From Proteobacteria bacterium CAG:495 (GTDB taxonomy: Bacteria; Pseudomonadota; Alphaproteobacteria; RF32; CAG-239), in NCBI GenBank assembly GCA_000432275.1, contig HF995299.1, positions 27,263 to 77,875 of the forward strand: 50,613 nt of DNA, read 5' to 3'. The notes under the pieces were generated by a model, which was not told where the DNA came from, ran no database searches, and was given only the letters and a program-made list of their open reading frames with translations. Position numbers and translations under genes: made by a program. This document shows positions 24,029 to 37,720 of this stretch, piece by piece (the first letter of the stretch is position 1; every line of letters begins with the position of its first letter).

Positions 24029-25834
24029 TTAATTATGAAAGTAATTATAGACTTTTTCCGCTGTTTTTTTACTGATGCCGTCCACTTTTTGCAAATCCTT
24101 AATCCCCGCCTGGGCAATCTCTTCTACCGACCCAAAATAATTAAGCAGGTCATGCTTGCGGCGGCTGCCGATTCCCTCCACTTCGTCAAGGCGCGATTTA
24201 AAGATGGATTTAGCCCTCTTCTTCCGATGAGTACCGATGGCAAACCGGTGAGCTTCGTCGCGCAGATTTTGCAGATAAAAAGCTATCGGCGACTGAAACG
24301 GCAAAGCGAAACTTTCTTTGTCTTTCATATGGTAAAACTCTTTTCCGGCATTACGTTCCGGCCCCTTGGATATGGCGATAATAGCTATGCCGTCGAGGTC
24401 AAAGTCTTTCAGGCTTTCATACACCGCATTCAATTGCCCGCGCCCGCCGTCGAGCAAAATAACGTCCGGACGGTTGCTTGCGTCCATTCTTGCAAAACGA
24501 CGGCTCAACACCTCTTTCATCATTGCAAAGTCATCATTGGTGATTTCTGAATTTTTGATATTGAAAGTACGGTAGCTCTTCTTGTCAAAACCGTCCGGCG
24601 TCGCCACAACCATCGCGCCGATGGCATAGCTTCCCTGATTGTGGGAATTGTCGTAGATTTCAATTCGCTGCGGTATTCTGGGCAGCCCGAAAATTTCTTT
24701 AAACTCTTCCAGATTGCTTTTTACGCTCGCCATCATTGCAATCCGCCGGTCAATCGAGGCTTTGGCGTTTTCCGCAACGTTTTTTACAATCGCCGCCTTG
24801 TTCCCTTTTTGATAAGTGTTGATTTTGGCGCCGATTGCCTTTTCCAAAAATTCTTTATTCTCCAACGGCTCTGACACGATAATTTCCTTTGGAGGCAGAT
24901 GACTGCTGTAAAAGCTTCCCAAAAAGGCTTCCAAAACTTCCGCATTGCCGGCATCCTCCACCTGAGCCGGAAAATACGGCGTATTTCCGCAGTTTTGACC
25001 GGAGCGGATAAAAAATATCTGGATACATACAACGTCATTCTTGCGGGCAATCGCCACCACGTCGCAAGACTTGATGTCGGCATATTCGACATTGTGAGTG
25101 GACTGTACATTAGTCAACGCGCGAATACGGTCACGATAAACCAATGCCGTTTCATAATCCTGCTGTGCGCTGGCCTCTTGCATTTTTGCGGAAAGCTCGG
25201 CTTGAATCTTAGAATTCCGCCCCTCCAGAAAATCAATCGCCTCATTCACCAGCCGGCGATAATCCTCTTTGGATATCCGCCCCACACACGGAGCCGAACA
25301 ACGTTTGATTTGATACATCAGACACGGCCGCTCACGGTTTTTAAACACGCTGTCACGGCATGAACGCAGCAAAAAAGCTTTTTGCAAAATGTCAACCACG
25401 CTGTTGACCGCCATCACGCTTGCAAACGGCCCGAAATATTTATTCTTGTCCGCCCGGGAACCGCGATACTTGCGCAGGCAGGGAAAATCCGCCCCCACGT
25501 CAATCATCAGATGAGGAAAGCTTTTGTCGTCTTTTAAGAGAATATTGTAACGCGGCTTAAACTTTTTAATCAGCTCGTTTTCCACCAGCAAAGCCCGCGC
25601 CTCGCTTTCCACGATGATAAATTCCATACGTTTAATCTGTGCCACCATACGCTGCAAACGCACCGGCAGTTTGTTCAGATGAGAATAAGCGACAATCCTC
25701 TTTTTTATGTTTTTGGCTTTGCCGACATATAAAACTTCTTCGTCCTCTCCGATCATTCGATAAACGCCGGGATCTTCGGGAGCTATTTTTATATGTCTGG
25801 TCAGATTGGCCAGACCCTGTTTAATATCAATCAA
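24029..25834 (-). CDS. uvrC: UvrABC system protein C
   Basis: UvrC makes the dual incisions in nucleotide excision repair. This 601-residue protein has the N-terminal GIY-YIG nuclease (PGVYRMIG, LYVGKAKNIKKRI), the Cys-containing linker, the UVR helix contacting UvrB (AELSAKMQEASAQQDYETAL), an RNase-H-like nuclease domain (EIYDNSHNQGSYAIGAMVV, then LLDGGRGQL) and C-terminal helix-hairpin-helix motifs (VEGIGSRRKHDLL, VDGISKKTAEKVY). The start is TTG 25834, with AAGGA 8 bases upstream. It heads an operon with pgsA and the two-component genes. Confidence 0.97.
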   Translation of the reverse strand: MIDIKQGLANLTRHIKIAPEDPGVYRMIGEDEEVLYVGKAKNIKKRIVAYSHLNKLPVRLQRMVAQIKRMEFIIVESEARALLVENELIKKFKPRYNILLKDDKSFPHLMIDVGADFPCLRKYRGSRADKNKYFGPFASVMAVNSVVDILQKAFLLRSCRDSVFKNRERPCLMYQIKRCSAPCVGRISKEDYRRLVNEAIDFLEGRNSKIQAELSAKMQEASAQQDYETALVYRDRIRALTNVQSTHNVEYADIKSCDVVAIARKNDVVCIQIFFIRSGQNCGNTPYFPAQVEDAGNAEVLEAFLGSFYSSHLPPKEIIVSEPLENKEFLEKAIGAKINTYQKGNKAAIVKNVAENAKASIDRRIAMMASVKSNLEEFKEIFGLPRIPQRIEIYDNSHNQGSYAIGAMVVATPDGFDKKSYRTFNIKNSEITNDDFAMMKEVLSRRFARMDASNRPDVILLDGGRGQLNAVYESLKDFDLDGIAIIAISKGPERNAGKEFYHMKDKESFALPFQSPIAFYLQNLRDEAHRFAIGTHRKKRAKSIFKSRLDEVEGIGSRRKHDLLNYFGSVEEIAQAGIKDLQKVDGISKKTAEKVYNYFHN

Positions 25835-25855
25835 AAGCTGATTCCTTTCCCTTAT

Positions 25856-25884
25856 ATTTTAGAGTACCGACGTTCATATTTCAA
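25856..25884 (-). promoter_or_regulatory. uvrC operon promoter
   Basis: On the minus strand TTGAAA (25879-25884) and TAAAAT (25856-25861) are separated by 17 bp, giving a short leader before the TTG start. Confidence 0.65.
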
Positions 25885-25967
25885 GACCTTGTTCCACTTT
25901 TGATAAAATCACGCGCCGAACCTTTTGTCCAACAAAAGCTGTAAAAACAAAAGAATGCACCCATATA

Positions 25968-25999
25968 TTGACAAAACACGATTTTCGACATATTATGTC
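25968..25999 (+). promoter_or_regulatory. Promoter with overlapping palindromic operator
   Basis: TTGACA (25968-25973) and TATTAT (25991-25996) are 17 bp apart. A perfect 6-1-6 inverted repeat, GACATA-T-TATGTC (25987-25999), covers the -10 box, a typical operator position for a repressor. Confidence 0.7.
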
Positions 26000-26025
26000 A
26001 AAAATCTTTGGAGCGGAGAATAAAT

Positions 26026-27075
26026 ATGTCTGACACAAAAACAGCAAGCAACTATATTGACGGAAGCATCCTGCGAACCGAAATCAAAAATTACAAACAT
26101 CTGCTTAAAAGCAAGATACCCCAAAACCGATATTTTGCAGAAACGGCGCGCTATCGTGCGGAAAGCGTCTTGGAACGATTTGTCGACGGCGATTTGCAGC
26201 TTGAGCCCAAAGACTATGACACAATGGAAAAATACATCATCGCCTTTTGCAAAATCCGCCGCAAAACCGTTAACAAACTGGGATACAATGCTTTTGAGCG
26301 CCTCAACCTCATCAGTCAGGAACAACGTTACATTAACCCCAATGCTCCTTACATATCACGTTTGTTCAAAAAAATAAATCTATCGGTCAAATATCGCTTA
26401 GACAGCTGGTCTGACAGTATTTATAATTTGAAGCATGTTTCTTCAACCCTGAAGCCTGCCGAAAACTGGTTGAAAAAAAACAAAAAATATCTGCTTATCG
26501 GCACCGCCGGATTAGTCGTCGGTCTGGGAAGCTTTTTTGGATTTCAGAAAAAATCTTCGGCTGCTCAGGAACCGAAAATTCCGGCGCCGGCCGTCCAAAC
26601 CTCAACACACGCTGGCACTGTCGTTCAACCCCAAAACGAAACCTCAACGTTGAAACTCCACGCCGATTCAATTTGGAAAAACTACTATGACACCGCCTTG
26701 CAAATTCATCTGGGACAAGACGGCCGTGACAAACTGTACCGGCAAGTTGAAAAGATGATAAAAATATCTTCCCTTTCGCTGGAAGACGGCGCTTCAATAG
26801 AAAGCTACGCTCACGCGCTGACCATGTATCGTCTGATTCAGCCTAACGGGAGCGCCAACGCTTTTCTGCAAAAAGCACTGCAACAAAACCAAAGCCTCTC
26901 CCCAAGCGAACAAAACAAGCTTGCCCACCTCCTCGCACAGGCAGGCAAAAAAGGCGAAAAACTGAAGGGAACGTCCTCATACAGCAATTTTAACAAACAG
27001 CACAAAAACCTTAAGGACAAACACATCAAAAACCTCAAGCAGCTACACCGGTTGAAAAAGCAGCTCGGCCGTTAA
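26026..27075 (+). CDS. Single-pass membrane protein of unknown function
   Basis: This 349-residue protein has one membrane helix at about 155-173 (YLLIGTAGLVVGLGSFFGF). The N-terminal 150 residues are basic, helical and probably cytoplasmic; the C-terminal 175 residues start with a Pro/Thr/Gln linker, continue as a helical domain (DSIWKNYYDTALQIHLGQ onward) and end in a Lys/His/Leu-rich tail. Start ATG 26026 has GGAG 7 bases upstream; a TTG six codons earlier is less likely. No known family was recognised. A strong promoter with an operator-like palindrome suggests regulated expression, and a terminator follows. Confidence 0.75.
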   Translation: MSDTKTASNYIDGSILRTEIKNYKHLLKSKIPQNRYFAETARYRAESVLERFVDGDLQLEPKDYDTMEKYIIAFCKIRRKTVNKLGYNAFERLNLISQEQRYINPNAPYISRLFKKINLSVKYRLDSWSDSIYNLKHVSSTLKPAENWLKKNKKYLLIGTAGLVVGLGSFFGFQKKSSAAQEPKIPAPAVQTSTHAGTVVQPQNETSTLKLHADSIWKNYYDTALQIHLGQDGRDKLYRQVEKMIKISSLSLEDGASIESYAHALTMYRLIQPNGSANAFLQKALQQNQSLSPSEQNKLAHLLAQAGKKGEKLKGTSSYSNFNKQHKNLKDKHIKNLKQLHRLKKQLGR

Positions 27076-27141
27076 TTGGCTGATGACGTTTTTTCATTTG
27101 TCCCTGACCTAAAAAAACGAACTTCTCCTCAAAACATCTGC

Positions 27142-27182
27142 AAAAAAAAGCTGATTACCAGAAAGGCAATCAGCTCTTTTTT
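27142..27182. terminator. Bidirectional intrinsic terminator
   Basis: AGCTGATT (27150-27157) pairs with AATCAGCT (27168-27175), flanked by an A8 run and a T6 run, between convergent genes. Confidence 0.85.
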
Positions 27183-27247
27183 CGAAACTGTTTTATCAAA
27201 CCTAAATTTTATCAGCTCTGCCGAAAAAATTCATTGCGTCTGAAGAA

Positions 27248-27583
27248 TCAGTGCATGCGTCCCAATGCATTCGACAAACGGCACCAGGCGCTGTATTCTT
27301 TAGCCATCAGTTCGTAATTTTTCTTTGAGACCGTAAGTGTAACCCGCCCCGAACCGGAACATTGATGAACACTTTGCAACAAACGATCCGCTTCATGCAG
27401 ACCGGATTGAACTTTCGTCCGCAACTGCTTAATGTCTTCCTCGGACATCTCCTGCAATACCGAAACAATCGAATCTCTGCGAAAATCCGCCGTATAAGAA
27501 GGAAGTACCTCTTTTTTCTTATAAACAGCCAACTTTACCGAACGACCAGCCAAAATTTCTTCAATTAAGTTTCTAAGTTCCAT
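27248..27583 (-). CDS. Hypothetical protein (111 aa)
   Basis: This 111-residue soluble, mostly helical protein is not recognised. It has a basic, leucine-rich N-terminus (MELRNLIEEILAGRSVKLAVYKKKE), a MSEEDIKQLRTKVQSGLHEADRLL amphipathic helix and a short C-terminal helix. It lies alone on the minus strand between two terminators. No ribosome site is clear, though the reading frame is of good quality. Confidence 0.6.
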   Translation of the reverse strand: MELRNLIEEILAGRSVKLAVYKKKEVLPSYTADFRRDSIVSVLQEMSEEDIKQLRTKVQSGLHEADRLLQSVHQCSGSGRVTLTVSKKNYELMAKEYSAWCRLSNALGRMH

Positions 27584-27662
27584 AACAATTAAATTTAGAT
27601 GTAATAAATAATATTAATAATTCGCGATAATGCGAATACCATAACACATCGCCAGCAAAAAA

Positions 27663-27702
27663 CAATAAAAAAAACCTTTCGATTTCTCGAAAGGTCTTTT
27701 TT
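27663..27702 (-). terminator. Terminator of the rpoBC operon
   Basis: The stem ACCTTTCGA (27674-27682) with TCGAAAGGT (27687-27695) is followed on the minus strand by a T8 run. It lies about 110 bp beyond the rpoC stop. The T-run on the other strand makes it usable in both directions. Confidence 0.85.
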
Positions 27703-27760
27703 ATTACAAAATCTAAAGCACCACCTGATGCCATAACATTCCGTAATAACATCATTGCCA

Positions 27761-27801
27761 GGATTTGAGGCTGCCCCGTGAAAACACGGCACCTCAAATC
27801 C
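27761..27801 (-). promoter_or_regulatory. Long hairpin just after rpoC
   Basis: GGATTTGAGG plus CCGTG arms (27761-27780) pair with CACGG plus CCTCAAATCC (27785-27801) around an AAAA loop. It lies 10 bp downstream of the rpoC stop without a T-run, so it may protect the mRNA 3' end or aid the following terminator. Confidence 0.65.
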
Positions 27802-27810
27802 GACAAAGCT

Positions 27811-31995
<4,185 letters not shown>

Positions 31996-32015
31996 ATTTC
32001 AAAAACTCCTTTTCC

Positions 32016-35000
32016 TTAAACTTCTTCGTTCAACAATTCAACATTCAGACACAAAGACTTAATTTCCTTGACCAAAACGTTGAACGACTCAGGAATGCCG
32101 GCTTCAAAGCTGTCATCACCGCGAACGATGGATTCATAAACTTTGGTACGACCATTCACATCATCGGACTTAACGGTCAGCATTTCCTGCAAGGTGTAAG
32201 CGGCACCGTAAGCCTGCAGCGCCCAAACTTCCATCTCACCGAAACGTTGTCCGCCGAACTGGGCTTTACCGCCCAGAGGCTGTTGAGTAACCAAGCTGTA
32301 CGGACCGACCGAACGGGCGTGCATCTTTTCATCAACGATGTGGTGAAGTTTAATCATATAAATTATACCAACAGTGACTTTACGGTCAAATTTTTCACCG
32401 GTACGGCCGTCATACAAATCAATCTGACCGGAAGTCGGCAAGCCGGCTTTTTCCAGCATCATGTTGATGTCGTCACCGGTAGCGCCGTCGAATACGGGAG
32501 TAGCCATCGGTACGCCGCGCTTCAGATTCGGAATCATCAGGTCGAGTTCTTCGTCTGACAGCTTTTCGATTTCGCGCTTATACTGCTTTTCGCCGTAAAC
32601 GTCTTTCAACTTGGCGCGCAGCTCTTTCTCCGTTTTCTGTCCGGCCTTAACCTGTTCCCACAGCTCGTTAATCTGTTCACCGAGCTTTTTAGCAGCCCAA
32701 CCGAGGTGGGTTTCAAGAATTTGACCGACGTTCATACGGGAAGGCACGCCGAGCGGATTCAATACGATGTCAACCGGAGTACCGTCTTCCATATACGGCA
32801 TGTCCTGAAGCGGCAATACGCGGGAAATAGTACCTTTGTTACCGTGACGTCCGGCGATTTTATCACCTGATTGAATCTTACGTTTGGTAGCAATAAACAC
32901 TTTGACCATTTTCAAAACGCCCGGCAGCAGATCATCACCGCGCTGAACTTTCTCAACCTTGTCTTCAAAGTGTTTCTGAATCTTGTCCAGACGAGCGTCA
33001 TAAGCCGTCAGCAGTTCTTCAACCTTGGCCATAACCTCTTCGTCTTTAACGACGATTTTACGCCACTGGGAAGACGGAATGCCGTTAAGAGCTTCCTCAT
33101 CCAAAGTAGAGTTCTTGGAGATGCCCTTCGGAGCGTCTACGACTTTGTGACCCAAAATCATAGATTTCAAACGGGCTTCAAAGTTACGGCGGATAATGGC
33201 GATTTCGTCATCGCGGTCCTTGGCCAGTTGAGAAATTTCTTCCTGTTCAATGGACAAAGCGCGTTCGTCTTTCTCAACGCCGCGGCGGGAGAAGACGTGA
33301 ACGTCAACCACAATACCTTCAATACCCGGCTGTACGCGAAGAGAAGTGTCGCGAACATCGCTGGCCTTTTCGCCAAAGATGGCGCGCAACAGTTTTTCTT
33401 CCGGCGTCACCGGAGATTCGCCCTTCGGCGTAACCTTGCCGACCAGAATGTCGCCGGCCTTGACTTCGGCACCGATGTAAACAATACCAGCCTCATCAAG
33501 ATTACGCAAAGCCTCTTCACCGACATTGGGAATATCACGGGTGATTTCTTCCTGACCCAATTTGGTATCGCGGGCCATAACCTCAAATTCCTCAATATGC
33601 AGAGAAGTAAAGACATCGTCGCGGGAAATACGCTCGGACAACAAAATAGCGTCTTCGTAGTTCAAACCGTTCCACGGCATAAAAGCAACCAAAACGTTTT
33701 TGCCCAAAGCCAGCTCGCCCATATCGGTACACTGACCGTCAGCCATAATGTCGCCGGCTTTAACCTCGTCGCCCACTTTTACCAGCGGAACCTGGTTAAT
33801 GCAGGTGTTTTGGTTAGAACGGCGGAATTTGGACAAGCGGTAAATGTCAACACCGGCATCGGCAGCATGTTCGTCATTGGAACGAACCACGATACGGTTG
33901 GCGTCAACCGCATCAACGATACCGTCGTGCTTACAAACCACCGTAGCGCCGGAATCTTTGGCGACCACGGCTTCAACGCCGGTACCGACCAACGGAGCTT
34001 CCGAACGTAGCAAAGGCACGCCTTGGCGCTGCATGTTAGAACCCATCAAAGCACGGTTCGCATCGTCGTTTTCCAAGAACGGAATCAGCGCGGTTGCAAC
34101 TGATACCAACTGTTTCGGAGAAACGTCGATAAAATCGATTTCTTCAGGATGAGCAAACTCAAATTCGCCGGCTTTGCGGCAGGCAATCAAATCCTGCTCG
34201 AAATGACCGTCGTCTTTAACTTTTGCATTGGCTTCCGCAATTTTGAACTTGCCTTCTTCGTTAGCCGAAAGATAAACGACTTCTTTGGTAACCACGCCGT
34301 TAACAACCTTGCGGTACGGACATTCGATAAAACCGTATTTGTTGATGCGTGCATAAGTTGACAGCGAGTTAATCAAACCGATATTCGGACCTTCAGGCGT
34401 CTCAATCGGGCAGATACGTCCATAGTGAGTCGGATGAACGTCTCGGACTTCAAAGCCTGCACGGTCGCGGGACAAACCGCCCGGTCCCAAAGCGGACAAA
34501 CGACGCTTGTGGGTAATTTCAGACAACGGGTTGTTCTGATCCATAAACTGAGACAGCTGGGAAGAACCGAAAAATTCGCGGATAACCGAAGCAATCGGTT
34601 TTGCGTTAACCAAATCCTGCGGCTTAACGTTGTTCAGATTCTCAGAGCTCATTCTTTCGCGGATGGCTCTTTCCATCCGGAGCAGTCCCATACGATACTG
34701 GTTTTCCATCAATTCGCCGACGGAACGTACACGACGGTTGCCGAGATGGTCAATATCATCAACTTCACCCTTGCCGTCACGCAGTTCGCAAAGTCTTTTA
34801 ACGATTCGCAAAATATCGTCCTTGCGCAGGACACGATATGTGTCGGGAGCATCGTCAAAGGAAATGTCAAGGGCAACGTTCATTTTAACGCGGCCGACGG
34901 AAGACAAATCATAACGGTCATTGTCAAAGAACAAACCGTTAAACAACTGATCGGCGGTTTCATATGTGGGAGGATCACCCGGGCGCATAACGCGGTAAAT

Positions 35001-36188
35001 ATCCAGCAGAGCTTCTTCGCGGCAGCTGTTTTTGTCGCCGGCCAAAGTGTTGCGGATATACGGACCGACATTTACACCGTCAATAAACAGGGTTTTAACC
35101 TCGCCGATTTTATTCTGTGCAAAAGCGTCCAAAAGTTCCTGAGTGACTTCATCGCCGGCTTCTGCCAATACCTCTCCGGTCTTGGCAACGACAACGTTGG
35201 CCGCCAGGAATTTGCCCAGCATTTGTTCCGGAGTGACCTTGTAATATTCCAAACCGTCGTCAGCCAGTTTCTGAGCCAGACGCGGAGACAGCTTTTTGCC
35301 TGCTTCCAAAACCACATCGCCGGTTTTGGCATTAACCAAATCAAAGTCAAACTTAACGCCCTTCATACGTTCCGGAACGAATTTGACTTTCCAGTTTTTC
35401 TTATCGGCAACATATGTGTCGGCATCATAGAAGTAATTTAAAATTTCTTCCTTATCCATACCTTTGATTTCAGCCGGGTCGATTTTCTTACCCTGTTTGG
35501 CCAGCTTGGCGATTTTTTCTTCGGTCTCTTTAGAATACAAAGAATACAGGATAGACGTAACCGGAAGCTTGCGGCGGCGGTCAATACGCGCATAGACTAA
35601 ATCTTTGGCGTCAAATTCAAAATCAAGCCAAGAGCCGCGATAAGGAATAACCCGGGCGGCAAACAGATATTTACCGGAAGCGACGGTCTTGCCTTTGTCA
35701 TGATCAAAGAACACGCCCGGAGATCTGTGCATCTGAGAAACGACGACGCGCTCGGTACCGTTACAGATGAAAGTACCCTTGTCCGTCATCAGGGGAATAT
35801 CGCCCATATAAACATCCTGCTCTTTGATGTCGTGGATTGACTTGGCACCGGTGGCCTCGTCGGTATCCCAAACGACCAAACGCAGCGTAGCTTTTACCGG
35901 AGCGGCATACGTCATGTCGCGCTTGATACATTCGTCAACATCGTACTTCGGCTCTTCGAGCTCGTATTTAACAAACTCTAATTCGCCGTTGCCGGAAAAG
36001 TCTTTGATGGGGAAAATGGATTTGAAAACTTCTTCCAAACCGAACTCGCATTTTTCGGCGCCTTGGGCTTGGATAAAGCTGTCATAAGAACCTTTTTGAA
36101 TTTCGATTAAGCTCGGCATATCCGCAACAGCGTCAATTTTGCCAAAACTTCTTCTTACACGTCTTTTGCTCGTATAAGATTCTTTCAT
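32016..36188 (-). CDS. rpoB: DNA-directed RNA polymerase subunit beta
   Basis: This subunit is 1390 residues from ATG 36188, chosen because AAGGA lies 10 bases upstream; ATG 36206 and a TTG further out lack a ribosome site. The rifampicin region is wild-type in pattern: FGSSQLSQFMDQNNPLSEITHKRRLSALGPGG, so Asp, His and Ser at the classic resistance positions are intact. Also visible are HPTHYGRICPIETPEGPNIGLI and the C-terminal GKAQFGGQRFGEMEVWALQAYGAA. The gene is preceded by a leader of about 500 bp with two attenuator-like hairpins separating it from rplL. Confidence 0.99.
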   Translation of the reverse strand: MKESYTSKRRVRRSFGKIDAVADMPSLIEIQKGSYDSFIQAQGAEKCEFGLEEVFKSIFPIKDFSGNGELEFVKYELEEPKYDVDECIKRDMTYAAPVKATLRLVVWDTDEATGAKSIHDIKEQDVYMGDIPLMTDKGTFICNGTERVVVSQMHRSPGVFFDHDKGKTVASGKYLFAARVIPYRGSWLDFEFDAKDLVYARIDRRRKLPVTSILYSLYSKETEEKIAKLAKQGKKIDPAEIKGMDKEEILNYFYDADTYVADKKNWKVKFVPERMKGVKFDFDLVNAKTGDVVLEAGKKLSPRLAQKLADDGLEYYKVTPEQMLGKFLAANVVVAKTGEVLAEAGDEVTQELLDAFAQNKIGEVKTLFIDGVNVGPYIRNTLAGDKNSCREEALLDIYRVMRPGDPPTYETADQLFNGLFFDNDRYDLSSVGRVKMNVALDISFDDAPDTYRVLRKDDILRIVKRLCELRDGKGEVDDIDHLGNRRVRSVGELMENQYRMGLLRMERAIRERMSSENLNNVKPQDLVNAKPIASVIREFFGSSQLSQFMDQNNPLSEITHKRRLSALGPGGLSRDRAGFEVRDVHPTHYGRICPIETPEGPNIGLINSLSTYARINKYGFIECPYRKVVNGVVTKEVVYLSANEEGKFKIAEANAKVKDDGHFEQDLIACRKAGEFEFAHPEEIDFIDVSPKQLVSVATALIPFLENDDANRALMGSNMQRQGVPLLRSEAPLVGTGVEAVVAKDSGATVVCKHDGIVDAVDANRIVVRSNDEHAADAGVDIYRLSKFRRSNQNTCINQVPLVKVGDEVKAGDIMADGQCTDMGELALGKNVLVAFMPWNGLNYEDAILLSERISRDDVFTSLHIEEFEVMARDTKLGQEEITRDIPNVGEEALRNLDEAGIVYIGAEVKAGDILVGKVTPKGESPVTPEEKLLRAIFGEKASDVRDTSLRVQPGIEGIVVDVHVFSRRGVEKDERALSIEQEEISQLAKDRDDEIAIIRRNFEARLKSMILGHKVVDAPKGISKNSTLDEEALNGIPSSQWRKIVVKDEEVMAKVEELLTAYDARLDKIQKHFEDKVEKVQRGDDLLPGVLKMVKVFIATKRKIQSGDKIAGRHGNKGTISRVLPLQDMPYMEDGTPVDIVLNPLGVPSRMNVGQILETHLGWAAKKLGEQINELWEQVKAGQKTEKELRAKLKDVYGEKQYKREIEKLSDEELDLMIPNLKRGVPMATPVFDGATGDDINMMLEKAGLPTSGQIDLYDGRTGEKFDRKVTVGIIYMIKLHHIVDEKMHARSVGPYSLVTQQPLGGKAQFGGQRFGEMEVWALQAYGAAYTLQEMLTVKSDDVNGRTKVYESIVRGDDSFEAGIPESFNVLVKEIKSLCLNVELLNEEV

Positions 36189-36274
36189 TGTGCTTTTGTC
36201 CTTCATGGTTAAATTCTGCGACAATACTATCAAAAAATGAATCCCGACCGCAGAGGGTTATAAATTTGTACAAA

Positions 36275-36323
36275 TAAAAAACGAAAAGCCCGCCAAACCG
36301 TAGGAGAAGGCCTCCTCTTGGCG
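36275..36323 (-). terminator. Attenuator-like hairpin in the rpoB leader
   Basis: On the minus strand an outer stem, CGCCAA/TTGGCG (36291-36296 with 36318-36323), and an inner AGGAG/CTCCT stem are followed by GGGCTTTTCG and a T6 run. This could be a partial terminator before rpoB. Confidence 0.55.
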
Positions 36324-36599
36324 AGTAAAATAAAATAATTGCATGCAATCGTCACGATTCGTGACTAAATTCGGGCTGATAATGACTCGCTTTTCCGATT
36401 CTGGCAAGCAAAAAATGCATCCGCGCGACTCTTTTTTCAATCTGTTCTATCCTGCACTGAGACTCGTTTTGCGTCAAGCCGTTCAATAGGTGCTGATCCT
36501 TTTGTCAGAAACCCGCCCTATGCTCAACTTTAGTTCAATATGCCCGGCCTTCCCGCCTTCATTGAGAGTGTGGAGTCCCCCAATCTTTACCGTAAACGC

Positions 36600-36662
36600 A
36601 TAAAAAAACCGGAGCTCAAAACCCCGATACCCTCAGGCATCAAAATTCCGAAACTCCGGTTC
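36600..36662 (-). terminator. Attenuator after rplL
   Basis: On the minus strand AACCGGAG and CTCCGGTT (36654-36661 and 36607-36614) close a long hairpin with an inner GATGCC-TGAG-GGTATC stem; a T7 run follows. The position matches the known partial terminator between rplL and rpoB in other bacteria. Confidence 0.75.
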
Positions 36663-36690
36663 TAAGTCAGTCAACAAAGACCGAGCGATA

Positions 36691-37065
36691 TTACTTCAGC
36701 TCAACCTTAGCGCCAGCCTCTTCCAGCTTCTTCTTCATTTCTTCGGCTTCAGCTTTGGCAACGCCTTCTTTAATGGTCTTCGGAGCACCGTCTACCAGGT
36801 CTTTAGCTTCTTTCAAGCCCAAACCGGTAATAGCGCGAACTTCTTTAATAACATTGATTTTGTTAGCACCGGCTTCTGCCAAAACGACGTCGAATTCGTC
36901 TTTTTCTTCAGCGGCAGCAGCACCGGCAGCGGCACCACCGGCAGCAACTGCAACAGCAGCAGCGGCGGAAACGCCCCATTTTTCTTCTAACATTTTTGAC
37001 AGGTCAGCAGCTTCCATAACGGTCAAAGCTGACAATTCATCTACTAACTTGGCTAAATCGGCCAT
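36691..37065 (-). CDS. rplL: 50S ribosomal protein L7/L12
   Basis: This 124-residue protein is the L7/L12 stalk protein, which recruits translation GTPases. Present are the N-terminal dimerisation helices, the Ala/Gly hinge (VAVAAGGAAAGAAAA, about 39-53) and the C-terminal domain with KINVIKEVRAITGLGLKEAKDLV and the VDGAPKTIKEG loop. GGAG lies upstream of the ATG. Confidence 0.99.
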   Translation of the reverse strand: MADLAKLVDELSALTVMEAADLSKMLEEKWGVSAAAAVAVAAGGAAAGAAAAEEKDEFDVVLAEAGANKINVIKEVRAITGLGLKEAKDLVDGAPKTIKEGVAKAEAEEMKKKLEEAGAKVELK

Positions 37066-37234
37066 TTTTTTTCTCCAATAAATTAATTAAATCAATTTCT
37101 AAAAACTTTATTACTCTTACAAAACTGCAATCTTGCATTTTAGGCCGGGCAATGCGCCGTAAGATTTGAACAAAGTGTACATCGATTGTACGCAATCAAA
37201 AAACTCACAGGCAGAACCGACATAAAAACAGGAT

Positions 37235-37717
37235 TTATGCAGCTTCTTTCTCGCTGTAAGCCTTGGTAACTCTTGCCAGCTGAGCGGCAGGAGCCTGCAA
37301 AAGGCCGATAATCTTGGCTCTGAGCTCGTCCATAGACGGGATGGTAGCCAACTTGTTGATTTCAGCAGTTGAGAGAACACCGGTTCCCATTGCGCCGCCG
37401 ACAACAATCAACTTTTCATTATTCTTAGCGAATTCGACACAAGCTTTACAAGCTGAGATCGGATCATTGGCGAAAGCGATAGCCGTCGGACCTTTGAACA
37501 AATCTGCAATAGCTTCAAACTTTGTACCTTTGAGAGCAAGACGAGTAATCCGGTTCTTAGTAACTCTAAACCCAGCACCTGCTTTTCTGATATTGTTTCT
37601 CAATTCGGAAACCTCTTGTACCGTCAAACCTTTGTAGTGAGAGACGACAACGATTTCAGCATTTGAGAACAATTCATTCAGTTCGCTGAGTAATTGTGTT
37701 TTTTCTTCGCGGTTCAC
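37235..37717 (-). CDS. rplJ: 50S ribosomal protein L10
   Basis: L10 (160 residues) anchors L7/L12 dimers to the ribosome and represses its own mRNA through the upstream leader. The sequence fits the family: VVSHYKGLTVQEVSELR, VTKNRITRLAL, LFKGPTAIAF and the C-terminal L7/L12-binding helix. The start is GTG 37717 with GGAG 7 bases upstream. It is followed after 169 bp by rplL. Confidence 0.98.
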   Translation of the reverse strand: MNREEKTQLLSELNELFSNAEIVVVSHYKGLTVQEVSELRNNIRKAGAGFRVTKNRITRLALKGTKFEAIADLFKGPTAIAFANDPISACKACVEFAKNNEKLIVVGGAMGTGVLSTAEINKLATIPSMDELRAKIIGLLQAPAAQLARVTKAYSEKEAA

Positions 37718-37720
37718 TTA

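Larger units (their letters stand above)
36234..36690 (-). promoter_or_regulatory. rplL-rpoB intergenic leader
   Basis: This stretch of about 500 bp between rplL and rpoB has no gene. It contains two terminator-like hairpins (36275-36323 and 36600-36662) that should set the ratio of polymerase subunits to ribosomal proteins. On the minus strand TTGACG near 36477 resembles a -35 box, but no good -10 at standard spacing was found. Confidence 0.55.

Noticed and set aside
32871..35441. Long plus-strand open frames inside rpoB (32871-34010 and 34425-35441)
   Set aside because: Both are antisense to conserved rpoB coding sequence and show no protein features.
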